Shown here: positions 55,315-63,944 of the stretch, piece by piece
How positions within the stretch are numbered: position 1 is the first letter of the stretch
Layout: each line of letters opens with the position of its first letter
Assembly: GCA_002427045.1 (NCBI GenBank)
Contig: DIPO01000059.1
Location: 51,247 to 115,246, forward strand
From: Firmicutes bacterium UBA5486
Lineage (GTDB): Bacteria > Bacillota > UBA4882 > UBA10575
Direction: 5' to 3'
Length of the DNA: 64,000 nt
Notes under the pieces: model-generated
The model's database searches: none
What the model was told of the DNA's origin: nothing
What the model saw: the letters and a program-made list of their open reading frames with translations, nothing else
Position numbers and translations under genes: made by a program

Positions 55315-55406
55315 TCTCATTTTTCGCCTACATAAAATTCCAAGGAAAATCGTGAAAGCTCTGCGGTAGCGTTTTCCTTAGTATAAATTAATGGCGAAAA
55401 ATGAGA
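55315..55406. repeat. Short MITE-like element with 43-nt core, copy 3
   Basis: 92 bp with perfect 14-bp terminal inverted repeats TCTCATTTTTCGCC (55315-55328) and GGCGAAAAATGAGA (55393-55406). The core 55339-55382 has arms CCAAGGAAAA/TTTTCCTT and CGTGAAAGCTCTGCGGTAGCG in the centre. A CCCCAGC..GCTGGGG hairpin lies just upstream at 55244-55260. Confidence 0.75.
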
Positions 55407-55440
55407 ATGACCAGCGACCAGTTTCGAGGGAGTGTATGTG

Positions 55441-56751
55441 ATGAAAAAAATTATTATATACTTCAGCCTATTTTTAGTATTAACTTGTCTCTTTTCTGGA
55501 TGTGGAAGTAAAGAAACGATCGTGCTTGAGGGCAATAGTTTAGAAGAGTTTGGGAGTAGCGATAAGGTTGTAATCATTGTTCTTGATGGATTTGCTTCAA
55601 GATACCTTGATTACCTTGATCAAGATTCGAATTTATTTAATCTCTTGGAATACTCAACATATAATCTGGATGCAAAGACAATCTATCCTTCTCATACATG
55701 TAATGCCCATGTCTCACTGATGACAGGCCTTTATCCTGATCACCATGGAGTTATTGGAAATGTATATTATGATCAGACCGACTATATTAGTCAAAAAAAT
55801 ATTTATGCTGAGAGAATAGAGGCAAAGACATTATTTGAGATTGCCAAAGAAAACAGTAGAAAAACAGCGATTGTATCCGGTAAGAAAAACATGTTAACAC
55901 TATTTAAAAACGGTTGTGATCTTCAAACAACCATGGTTCAACATCCTGATTATATCAAGAAAGCCCCAAGTTCGAAGGATTCTCAGAATAACAAAGAATA
56001 TTTTAAATACAATTTGAAGACAACAACCTGGGTTTTTAATGCTTTACAAGCGGTCTTATCAAAGGATAGCCCGGATGTAACTCTGGTCAATATCCATTCA
56101 GCAGATTATATTGGACATCGATTCGGGCCAGACTCTAAAGAAGTTGAGAAGATCGTAAAACTGATAGATAAGAATATCGGGGAGCTTTTCTCCTTTATGA
56201 AAAAATCCGGGATGCTTGAAGATACTTCAGTGATGATCTTAGCTGATCATGGTATGTCATCTGTATCAAAAGCAATACCTTTAAATGTACTCTTAGCTAA
56301 TAATTTTAATAAGGCAGCAGGGATAGTGGATGGCCGGAATGCCTATGTATGGCTTAATGGGGAAAATGAAGCTAAAGTTGTTTCTTTTCTGCAAAAGCAG
56401 AACGGAGTGAAAAAAATAACTTCTAAAGGTTCGATACAGGCCAAAGATCTAAAAGTAGATTGTGAACGCTGCCCTGATCTAATTCTGGATTCTAAACCGG
56501 GTTATTTGTTTATCCCTGAAGCACTGCTTGGAAAATATCAAGGTATGCACGGCTCAACGGAAGATACTGACCTTAGTATTCCGATTATTTGTTTTGGAAA
56601 AGGGATTCCCCAGAAGAAACAGATGAAAGAAGCCAAGATTATTGATTTAGTTCCGATTGTAAGTCAATTAATGGGTTTTGAAGGATACGAATTTGATGGG
56701 AGAATACCTGAATTAGTAGAAGAAAAGAAAATTAATTATTTTACAAGATAA
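55441..56751 (+). CDS. Lipoprotein phosphodiesterase/nucleotide pyrophosphatase (alkaline phosphatase superfamily)
   Basis: A 436-residue lipoprotein (lipobox LFSGC, Cys21) with an alkaline-phosphatase-superfamily fold of the NPP type: metal Asp in VIIVLDGFASRYL, nucleophile Thr86 in IYPSHTCNAHVSLMTGLYPDHHGV, then NIHSADYIGHRFGPDS, ILADHGMSS and GMHGSTEDTD. Such enzymes cut phosphodiester or pyrophosphate bonds outside the cytoplasm. Being anchored at the surface and encoded with importers, it could release a nucleoside- or sugar-phosphate product for uptake. ATG 55441 follows GAGGGAG at nine bases. Confidence 0.84.
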   Translation: MKKIIIYFSLFLVLTCLFSGCGSKETIVLEGNSLEEFGSSDKVVIIVLDGFASRYLDYLDQDSNLFNLLEYSTYNLDAKTIYPSHTCNAHVSLMTGLYPDHHGVIGNVYYDQTDYISQKNIYAERIEAKTLFEIAKENSRKTAIVSGKKNMLTLFKNGCDLQTTMVQHPDYIKKAPSSKDSQNNKEYFKYNLKTTTWVFNALQAVLSKDSPDVTLVNIHSADYIGHRFGPDSKEVEKIVKLIDKNIGELFSFMKKSGMLEDTSVMILADHGMSSVSKAIPLNVLLANNFNKAAGIVDGRNAYVWLNGENEAKVVSFLQKQNGVKKITSKGSIQAKDLKVDCERCPDLILDSKPGYLFIPEALLGKYQGMHGSTEDTDLSIPIICFGKGIPQKKQMKEAKIIDLVPIVSQLMGFEGYEFDGRIPELVEEKKINYFTR

Positions 56752-56760
56752 GGTGAAGAC

Positions 56761-58002
56761 ATGAGCACAGATAATTCAATTTTTACTGAAATACCTGAAG
56801 AAAATTTAAAGAAATGGCCATCATTTACTGTTTTTATTTCAACTTTACTAATTCAGATCACAAGCCTAATGTTTGGGTTTAACCTTCGTTTATTAACTGA
56901 TTTTAAGACCTTTGTTGTATCCATAATTATTGCGGATGCGATCTTATTCGGACTTTTTTTCGTATCCGGTTATGTGGGGATGAAAAGAAGACTCCCAACA
57001 GCAACTTTATTTAGCAGAATCTTTGGGAATATGGGATGTAAGCTGATAATGATCGTAATGCTTCCCCTTGGTTTGATTTGGATCGCTTGGATGACTGAGA
57101 TGGTAACAAAATCATTATTGGGATTATTTCCAGCATTAAATTATCTATATCTTGTGATTGCGATTATCGGCATTTCGGTCTTAAGTTCGATTAAAGATAT
57201 AAAAGGGATGGAGATCAGTAGTTATATTCAAGTCCCGATTGTGCTATTCATGATTATTGCCGCGTGTATCAGGTTATTTACAAATGGAGTGAAAGTAGCG
57301 GCGGTTTCACCAGTAGAAAAAATTAATCTTGCTCAAAGTGTGAATTATGTCTTATTAACGTGGATTAATTTTTTACCTTTTTACTCTGATTACACAAGAT
57401 TTGTTAAATCCAAAAAGGATCTTGCTCTTTCTACGGGATTATGTTGGGGTATCATTTATACCTTAGTAATGATTGCCGGGGGCTTGTTTGCCTCTTGTGG
57501 TGGTAATAATTTTGATCTGCTTAAGATCCTAAGAATTGCCGGGATGCCTGTTTATGTTGGGGTAATTATTATGTCGCTTTGTACCTGGACCTTTAATGAT
57601 CGGAGTTTATACGCTTACAGTATTGCGATTAATTTTATAACCGGTAAAGAAAAATATAATAAGCTCTTTATTATCATCGGGGGAGCGGTTGCAGTAGTCT
57701 TGGCCTGCTTTGGTATTAATGATCGGATTCTGATTATTTTAAATGGTATTGGAAGAATCTTTGTACCACTATTGGCTATATTTATTTACTTTTATTATGT
57801 TGCCATTTTCAAGAGCTCAGATAAAGAAAGCGCAGTGCATTCATTTAATTACCAACCCTTTGTCTCTTGGATCTTTGGGATCTTAATCAGTTTTTTGACA
57901 AATAATAAGTTAATACTCTCCTTTATAGCTAGTTTTAGCATGTGTTATCTCTTAGACAAGTTAGCCCCCTTTAAACTTGCTAAGAAAGAAATTAAGGAGT
58001 GA
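56761..58002 (+). CDS. NCS1-family (cytosine/purine-type) permease
   Basis: A 413-residue protein with about 12 hydrophobic segments, of the nucleobase:cation symporter 1 fold: WPSFTVFISTLLIQITSLMFG, a VSGYVGMKRRLPTATLFSRIFG loop, LIWIAWMTEMV, WINFLPFYSDYTRFV and TWTFNDRSLYAYSIAINFI. Related to CodB-type cytosine permeases; ligand unknown. It starts nine bases after the phosphodiesterase, sharing its transcript. A second importer in a cluster that already has an ECF system implies two related substrates or two affinity ranges. Confidence 0.82.
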   Translation: MSTDNSIFTEIPEENLKKWPSFTVFISTLLIQITSLMFGFNLRLLTDFKTFVVSIIIADAILFGLFFVSGYVGMKRRLPTATLFSRIFGNMGCKLIMIVMLPLGLIWIAWMTEMVTKSLLGLFPALNYLYLVIAIIGISVLSSIKDIKGMEISSYIQVPIVLFMIIAACIRLFTNGVKVAAVSPVEKINLAQSVNYVLLTWINFLPFYSDYTRFVKSKKDLALSTGLCWGIIYTLVMIAGGLFASCGGNNFDLLKILRIAGMPVYVGVIIMSLCTWTFNDRSLYAYSIAINFITGKEKYNKLFIIIGGAVAVVLACFGINDRILIILNGIGRIFVPLLAIFIYFYYVAIFKSSDKESAVHSFNYQPFVSWIFGILISFLTNNKLILSFIASFSMCYLLDKLAPFKLAKKEIKE

Positions 58003-58006
58003 GCTA

Positions 58007-59449
58007 ATGATCATTGGTGTAGATATTGGAACATCTAATATAAAAGCAGGGACAATTATTGATGGCGCTTATTATTCATCTAAATATAGCTATAACACAT
58101 ATTATCAGGGTGATACTGCAGAGCAAGACCCGACTGACTATATTAATGGGGCTGTATATTGTATAAAAAGTCTTTTAGCAAAGATTAGCCCTAGAAAGAA
58201 ACCGGAGGCAATTGTTTTTAGTGGACATTCTCCTTCGTTAGTAGCTGTTGATGAAGAGGGGAAGGCATTGGGCAGAGCCATAATCTGGCAGGATAAAAGG
58301 GCTTTTAAGGAAGTGGAATTTATCAATGAGAGATTAGGCCTTAATGCAAATGCTTCGTTTAATGAAGCAAAGATCCTCTGGCTAAAAAATAATCAGCCCG
58401 ACTTATATAAGGCAACCTATAAATTTTTACAACCAAAAGACTTTGTGCTCTGCTGCTTTACTAAACAGTTTTTAATTGATGAAGCAACGGCGACAACGAT
58501 GGCTACCTATAATAGAGAATATCAAGATTTTGCTCTGTTGCAAAGTTTAGGTTTAGAGAAAAGAAAAATGCCTGATCTTGTTCAATCCTCTTTTATTATT
58601 GATGGGATAGTAAGTGAATATGCAAATGCCTTAGGGATTGATAAAGAAACCAAGATTGTTACCGGTGGGATTGATGCCTTCTGTGAAGCTCTAGGGTGTG
58701 GTGTATATGATGAAAAGCATATGGGGGAAATGACGGGAACTTCTACCTGTATATTTAGTTGTTCTGAAAGTAGGACCTTTCTTGAGTATGAACCACCTTA
58801 TCATGTTATTGAGGGAAAACATCTGAATGTTCTCCCGCTATCCTGTAGCGGAGGAACTATTGAGTGGTTTTTTACCAGAATATTAGAGAAAAAGATGGAA
58901 CCTGGGATCTTGAAAGAGATTAATGATTCTTTGCTGACTACATCTCTGGCTTCTCGTTTAATTTTTATCCCCTATATCATGGGCGCCAGGAGCCCTTATT
59001 GGGATGATAGTGCTAAGGGCTGTTTTATTGGTTTAAGTAAGGATGATACAATCCAGACTATGTACCGGAGTGTACTTGAAGGTTTGGCTTTTGACCTGAG
59101 GCAGAATATAGAATTGTTAGATAAAAAAGAGGCGATCAACAGGGTATATGCAACCGGTGGCGGTAACAGGAATGAAAAATGGCTGCAAATAAAAGCAGAT
59201 GTTTGTAATAAAGTATTTTGCCGGACAAAATATAATGATGGAGCGATTATTGGGGATATAATTCTTGGGGAATACAGCATTGGCAAAAGAGATATTAAAT
59301 CATCGATTGAAGAATATGTGATTGTGGAAAAAACATTTAAACCAAGGCCAGAATATGTGGAAAAGTATAATAGAACATATTCTGTTTTTAAGGATCTATA
59401 TAAACATTTACGTACGGATTTTCAATTACTTTCTAAAATAAACCAGTGA
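58007..59449 (+). CDS. FGGY-family carbohydrate kinase
   Basis: A 480-residue kinase of the FGGY family: ATP-site GVDIGTSNIKAG at the N terminus, QDPTDYINGAVYCIKSLL, VFSGHSPSLVAVDEEG, GRAIIWQDKRA, VTGGIDAFCEALGCGV, and the C-terminal VLEGLAFDLRQNIELL and ATGGGNRNEKWLQIKADV. Xylulokinase-like, but specificity cannot be read. ATG 58007 has AAGGAG 6 bases upstream; its start is just beyond the permease stop. A second sugar kinase, beside the PfkB one, implies two phosphorylation steps or two sugars. Confidence 0.87.
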   Translation: MIIGVDIGTSNIKAGTIIDGAYYSSKYSYNTYYQGDTAEQDPTDYINGAVYCIKSLLAKISPRKKPEAIVFSGHSPSLVAVDEEGKALGRAIIWQDKRAFKEVEFINERLGLNANASFNEAKILWLKNNQPDLYKATYKFLQPKDFVLCCFTKQFLIDEATATTMATYNREYQDFALLQSLGLEKRKMPDLVQSSFIIDGIVSEYANALGIDKETKIVTGGIDAFCEALGCGVYDEKHMGEMTGTSTCIFSCSESRTFLEYEPPYHVIEGKHLNVLPLSCSGGTIEWFFTRILEKKMEPGILKEINDSLLTTSLASRLIFIPYIMGARSPYWDDSAKGCFIGLSKDDTIQTMYRSVLEGLAFDLRQNIELLDKKEAINRVYATGGGNRNEKWLQIKADVCNKVFCRTKYNDGAIIGDIILGEYSIGKRDIKSSIEEYVIVEKTFKPRPEYVEKYNRTYSVFKDLYKHLRTDFQLLSKINQ

Positions 59450-59458
59450 GGGGATAGA

Positions 59459-59476
59459 GAGAATTGCATAATTACC
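59459..59476. repeat. MITE-like end
   Basis: AGAGAATTGCATAATTACC, the outer end consensus, in the 83-base gap before the iron alcohol dehydrogenase gene. A partner may be ACAATTCTAT at about 59500. Confidence 0.45.
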
Positions 59477-59532
59477 TGAAAACGTTATTGAACCAATAAT
59501 ACAATTCTATATAGTGAGTGAAGGTGATATGT

Positions 59533-60711
59533 ATGTGGGAAAAAGAAAATAATATTAGAAATATACATGAGATCAGAAGCAGGGCGATGATCTATTTTGG
59601 GATAGGTGCAATTAGTAAGATAGAAGATGTTTTTGCGGATAAACATCTAAAGGATGTAAAAAGGATAACAGTAGTAACGGATAAAACTGCATATAAAGTC
59701 TCTGGGGCCTGGGAATATGTAGAAGAATTTTTACAAGCTAATAAGCTTGATTACTTGTTATTTGACGAAGTAAAATCCAACCCTTCAACTGATTTAATCG
59801 ATAAATGTATTGCAAAATCTTTGGAGTTTGGTAGCGAAGCAATTATTGCCATTGGCGGCGGAAGTGTCATTGATACTGGAAAGATAACCGGTGTGATGAT
59901 CAATTATCCGGATGTTTCCAGTGAGAAGTTGCTAGAGTATGAGTTCTTTCCTGATAAATCGTTACCGGTAATTGCGATCAATCTTACTCATGGTACGGGT
60001 TCGGAGACAAATCATTTTGCCGTGGGAAGTATCGAAGCAAAAAATTATAAACCTGCTGTCGGTTTTGAAGAGATGTATCCTTTGTTCTCAATTGATGATC
60101 CGAAATTAATGTCTACTCTGCCGCTTAATCAGACACGATTTGTTACCTTGGATGCTCTTTCACATGCCATTGAGGCGGCAACCTGTAAAAATGCCAATCC
60201 TTTTGCAAAAACTTTATCTGTTAAAGCTGCGGATCTAGTACTCAGATATTTCCCCTTAATACTGGAGGATTTAGGTGATCTGGAAGCAAGATATTATCTG
60301 GCATTTGCTTCATTACTAGCGGGAATATCTTTTGATAATAGTGCATTACATCTAGGGCATGCCCTGGAACACCCGATTAGCGCCATAAAACCTAATATTC
60401 CGCATGGCTTGGGATTAGCAACTCTATTACCGGAGGTATTGGAAGTAATATATCCTCAAGCTAAAGAGATTTTAGATGAAATGTTCCGGCCAATAAAAAA
60501 AGAAGGCGTAAGTATCAAAGTATTGATTAAGGATTGGCTTTCCAGTTTAGGTTTGAAAGAGACGCTATCAGATCTTGGTTTTACCAAAAATGATGTTGAC
60601 AGCTTGGTAGCTCTTGTTTATACAACACCGGGGATAAAATATATGCTGGCGAGTTCCCCAGTGGAGATCTCTGAAGATATGGTAAGAAGAATCTATACTA
60701 ATTCTTTATAG
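59533..60711 (+). CDS. Iron-containing alcohol dehydrogenase
   Basis: A 392-residue group III dehydrogenase: IAIGGGSVIDTGKITGVM (NAD binding), LTHGTGSETNHFAVG, LDALSHAIEAATC and LGHALEHPISA, in which His and Asp residues bind iron. Reduces aldehydes or oxidises short alcohols; a typical partner for an aldolase that yields a short aldehyde such as lactaldehyde or glycolaldehyde. ATG 59533 is preferred with AAGGTGA upstream; a GTG at 59518 is the alternative. Last gene of the cluster; terminator follows. Confidence 0.88.
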   Translation: MWEKENNIRNIHEIRSRAMIYFGIGAISKIEDVFADKHLKDVKRITVVTDKTAYKVSGAWEYVEEFLQANKLDYLLFDEVKSNPSTDLIDKCIAKSLEFGSEAIIAIGGGSVIDTGKITGVMINYPDVSSEKLLEYEFFPDKSLPVIAINLTHGTGSETNHFAVGSIEAKNYKPAVGFEEMYPLFSIDDPKLMSTLPLNQTRFVTLDALSHAIEAATCKNANPFAKTLSVKAADLVLRYFPLILEDLGDLEARYYLAFASLLAGISFDNSALHLGHALEHPISAIKPNIPHGLGLATLLPEVLEVIYPQAKEILDEMFRPIKKEGVSIKVLIKDWLSSLGLKETLSDLGFTKNDVDSLVALVYTTPGIKYMLASSPVEISEDMVRRIYTNSL

Positions 60712-60766
60712 ACTAAAGGAATTATAAAAATCAGCTGTTTTAGTAAGAAGAAAGGTAATTAAAAGG

Positions 60767-60795
60767 AAGCCGAATCCAGAGGATTCGGCTTTCAT
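60767..60795. terminator. Bidirectional terminator at the end of the cluster
   Basis: A 12-bp stem GAAGCCGAATCC/GGATTCGGCTTTC with a 3-nt loop, between the convergent dehydrogenase and envelope genes. T-rich flanks on both strands. Confidence 0.75.
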
Positions 60796-60831
60796 CATTA
60801 CACGTGCGCAGGTGGTAGCCAGCGTAAGCGG

Positions 60832-63800
60832 CTAATTACTAATTGTGTAGGACAGCGGAAAGAGTAAGTCTGTAATATCTAGCGCCTCTTCAGTAATGAG
60901 GAAGGTGATTTCTCCTTCTCCTGCTGCTTGCAGATGAGCAGGGAGGCTGGACGGGTCAATATAGATGGTATGGGCTCCGAGGGGGACTCCTTCAAAAAGG
61001 AAGCTACCGTCTTGGTTGGTAAAGGTTTTTTGGCCATCTTGATCAAGAATAATTCCTACCCAGGCTAAAGGTTTTTCATCACTACTAAATTTACCATCCA
61101 TATTAGCATCAATAAACACCTGCCCACTAATTGAACCATTAAGAGTTACCCCAAAATCAAGAAAGAAGTTTTCATTTTCCCGGAGTCGGATTAATTGCCC
61201 GCTGGTGACTGGCGTATAATCAGCAGGCAAAAGCTTGGGATTAAAATCTACTTGGTAAATTCCGGGAGGAAGGAAATTAAAAGTATATTCTCCTTGTTCG
61301 TTGGTAGTAGCTCTTCGCCCTTCAACTGACATGATGATGCCAGGGAGCCTTTTTTCCCATTCATCAAATTGGCCATTGCCGTTTTCGTCTATGTAAACAA
61401 TCCCTTTGATTAGGGCTGTATTATCTTCTTCTGAGTAGCGGACAGCCATGATTTTCCCTTTAGAAAATCCTAGAGCGCGGCTGAAGGATAAACGGATAAG
61501 GTATTCTGGCTTCTCATCCCATAAAGCATCAAAGAGGCGCTCAAACTCAAGTTTTAGCAGGAAATTGGAATAAAAATACTTTTGTAGGCTTAAGGCATAG
61601 GACCATTGAGGGTTTTTACGGGTTGCTACCGGTGAACGGTAACCAACTTTTCCGACAATTCTTCCGTTAAAATCCGGCCAAAAATAGTTTAAAGATAAGC
61701 CAGCTGTAGTATATAGGTAGGACAGGTTCCCATTATTAAAGGATTGGACAAAAAGGCGGTTAGCATCTATAAACAGAGTAAAACGTGTAGAGAGAAAATG
61801 CTGGAGAGAAAGGCCGGCTTTGAGTTCTTCGATTTTGAAAGGGCTTCCTGTTGAAGAAAGATTTACACCATTAATCTTAAAGTTGCCGGCGATAATTGTA
61901 TCATCATTGATGCTCCATTTAGCATCGGATTCTCCTTCTAGCCAAAGACTTGTGTAGTGGTAATCCTGCCAGGAATTTAAAGCATTTAAAGCGACACCGA
62001 TGAGGATAGATCTTGATAGGGCAGAGGTAAGTTCGGTTTGCAAGTTTACCATGCTTAGATTATGGGGGTTTTCATTAATTAGAGCATAATCTATAGAGAT
62101 AAACTCTCCTTTGGCATTAGCGCCAATTCCTTTTTCCCTAAGGGCGTATTTGACGGTAACACTAGTTTCGTCTGCCTCCCAAAGCCCTTTTTCTGTTGTA
62201 TCGGTTTTCCATTCTTTTTTGATCCCACCCGAGAGGCTATTCTGTTGGTATTTACCAAATTTTTTAGTAAGGGTCAGGTTTGCTCCGTGTAAAGACCATT
62301 TTAGTACCTCCGGAGTAGAGTCGATCAGATATCCTTCTGTAGTTAAGATTAAATCCTCTTTAATTTCTAAGACAGCAATTACTTTCTCTCCTTGCCCAGG
62401 TTGGATTTTGACCCCTTGGGCTACGCAGGCGGGCAGATAAAAGAAGAGGGCTTCAAAATAACCATTTTCTATAGAATATAATAGAGAGCTTTCTACACCA
62501 GATTTAATTCTGGTATCTGTATTGCCACCTACTATCCAATCTAAGGTACAGATAATATTCTTATTTATTCGAAAAGCCAGGCCGGTATCAGCGCCAAGGT
62601 AATTTTCCTTTTCTTTTCCTTCGAAAGGGCTGGACATTGCGATCTCTAGTTCCATGGAAAGATCCTGATTCAAGGATTTACGCTGCCGGTAACCTACCAT
62701 TAAGCCTTCCCATTCATCTAAATCCTCCCGTTTGTAAAAACCAGTAGCGGTTAGAAACTCATTAGTATCCATTTTAACGATCCGGGGAGAAGCGGAGATC
62801 TCCTGAGTAAATTCAAGGAGTTCCCCATTTTTTTTATAAATTACGATTCGAATATGATTAAGATGTTTGATTCTTAAAGGGACATTAATAAATTGATAAA
62901 ATCCATCACTTGATATTTGTTGGCTTTTATAAAGGTGATCATTAAGATAGAGATGGACTTCATCGCCTTCATCTGCAGGGCCGGAAAGATCGATGTAAGC
63001 TACTACCTGCTTCCTGGGCTGATGGTCAGGGGCCATATATAATGTTCCCCATAAGTCTTTTTTTGCAGTTGTTTTTTCCAGGTCAATTTGGGCATTGCCA
63101 ATAATGATCAACTCTCCGTCCTCATTGTATTTTGCACGAAGCAGGGTAAGATCCGGATCTACTGAATCATTGTAAAAGTCATAATTCGTAGTACCGCCCG
63201 CGGAGATCGACCAATCTCCTGCCCGCCCGTCAATCCGTAATTTCATAATCCCATCTAATTCTGGAGTGTTACCTTCTTCCTGCCGGTGTTCAATACTGAG
63301 TTCATAGCGGATTGAGCCTAGGGAAAAGGATGGCCCTTCCTGGGGTAGGGGCTTTTTCCTTTTATCTCTTTTCTTTTCAGTAGCGTTTTCTTCTTTATTT
63401 TCTTCTAAAATAGGTTGGTCAGTCAGGATTGTTAGTTCTTGGTATCTAAAATCCCAAGTGGTTTCAACTTCTGCAAATAATTCTAAAAACTGCATACTAA
63501 CGTAGAGATCGCCTTCAAAGCGGAGAGGTGGTTCGGTCAGTAAAATCGGTTTACCTTCAATCTGGTAAACCGCTTCATCTAAAAATATTTCTGCGCGACG
63601 CTGGTTAAGCGTTTTTGTAATTACAATTTTATTTTCGCTGCGATGGTAAGTAAATTCTAATCCTAGTTTGGGTGCAAGGCGATTAATTGGTACCAATAGG
63701 AAACCATCTAGATCAAGAAGTTCAAAAAAAGGGTCTTCATAAATGACTTCCTCTTCTGTTTTAATTAATAAAAGAACAATACTGGTTTCTAACTGGTTAA

Positions 63801-63912
63801 GGTCTAAAGAGGAGGCCATTACAGCCATTGATGTACATAGGAGAACACCAATAGTTAATATGGCTAAAAAATTAAATAAGAACAATTGCTTAGATCTTCT
63901 TGCCAATCTCAC
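60832..63912 (-). CDS. Large secreted envelope protein: CuAO-type N-terminal domain, beta-barrel-like core, two C-terminal Cna_B/SdrD-like domains
   Basis: A 1026-residue exported protein. Signal peptide at the N terminus (hydrophobic LFLFNFLAILTIGVLLCTSM). Residues about 40-155 resemble the copper amine oxidase N-terminal domain common in Firmicutes surface proteins (LLVPINRLAPKLGLEFTY, LYVSMQFLELFAEV). A charged Lys/Glu linker leads to about 650 residues of alternating strands suggestive of an outer-membrane barrel. The C terminus carries two prealbumin-like domains, each starting with a Ca-binding-like DENGNGQFDEWE or DANMDGKFSSDE loop. GTG start with AAGGAGG. Function unknown. Confidence 0.68.
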   Translation of the reverse strand: MRLARRSKQLFLFNFLAILTIGVLLCTSMAVMASSLDLNQLETSIVLLLIKTEEEVIYEDPFFELLDLDGFLLVPINRLAPKLGLEFTYHRSENKIVITKTLNQRRAEIFLDEAVYQIEGKPILLTEPPLRFEGDLYVSMQFLELFAEVETTWDFRYQELTILTDQPILEENKEENATEKKRDKRKKPLPQEGPSFSLGSIRYELSIEHRQEEGNTPELDGIMKLRIDGRAGDWSISAGGTTNYDFYNDSVDPDLTLLRAKYNEDGELIIIGNAQIDLEKTTAKKDLWGTLYMAPDHQPRKQVVAYIDLSGPADEGDEVHLYLNDHLYKSQQISSDGFYQFINVPLRIKHLNHIRIVIYKKNGELLEFTQEISASPRIVKMDTNEFLTATGFYKREDLDEWEGLMVGYRQRKSLNQDLSMELEIAMSSPFEGKEKENYLGADTGLAFRINKNIICTLDWIVGGNTDTRIKSGVESSLLYSIENGYFEALFFYLPACVAQGVKIQPGQGEKVIAVLEIKEDLILTTEGYLIDSTPEVLKWSLHGANLTLTKKFGKYQQNSLSGGIKKEWKTDTTEKGLWEADETSVTVKYALREKGIGANAKGEFISIDYALINENPHNLSMVNLQTELTSALSRSILIGVALNALNSWQDYHYTSLWLEGESDAKWSINDDTIIAGNFKINGVNLSSTGSPFKIEELKAGLSLQHFLSTRFTLFIDANRLFVQSFNNGNLSYLYTTAGLSLNYFWPDFNGRIVGKVGYRSPVATRKNPQWSYALSLQKYFYSNFLLKLEFERLFDALWDEKPEYLIRLSFSRALGFSKGKIMAVRYSEEDNTALIKGIVYIDENGNGQFDEWEKRLPGIIMSVEGRRATTNEQGEYTFNFLPPGIYQVDFNPKLLPADYTPVTSGQLIRLRENENFFLDFGVTLNGSISGQVFIDANMDGKFSSDEKPLAWVGIILDQDGQKTFTNQDGSFLFEGVPLGAHTIYIDPSSLPAHLQAAGEGEITFLITEEALDITDLLFPLSYTISN

Positions 63913-63944
63913 TTTTGTACCTCCTTAATTTGCTGGGCTTTAAT

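Noticed and set aside
62111..62440. 109-codon plus-strand frame within the large envelope gene
   Set aside because: Antisense shadow of a strongly coding gene with signal peptide and domains.
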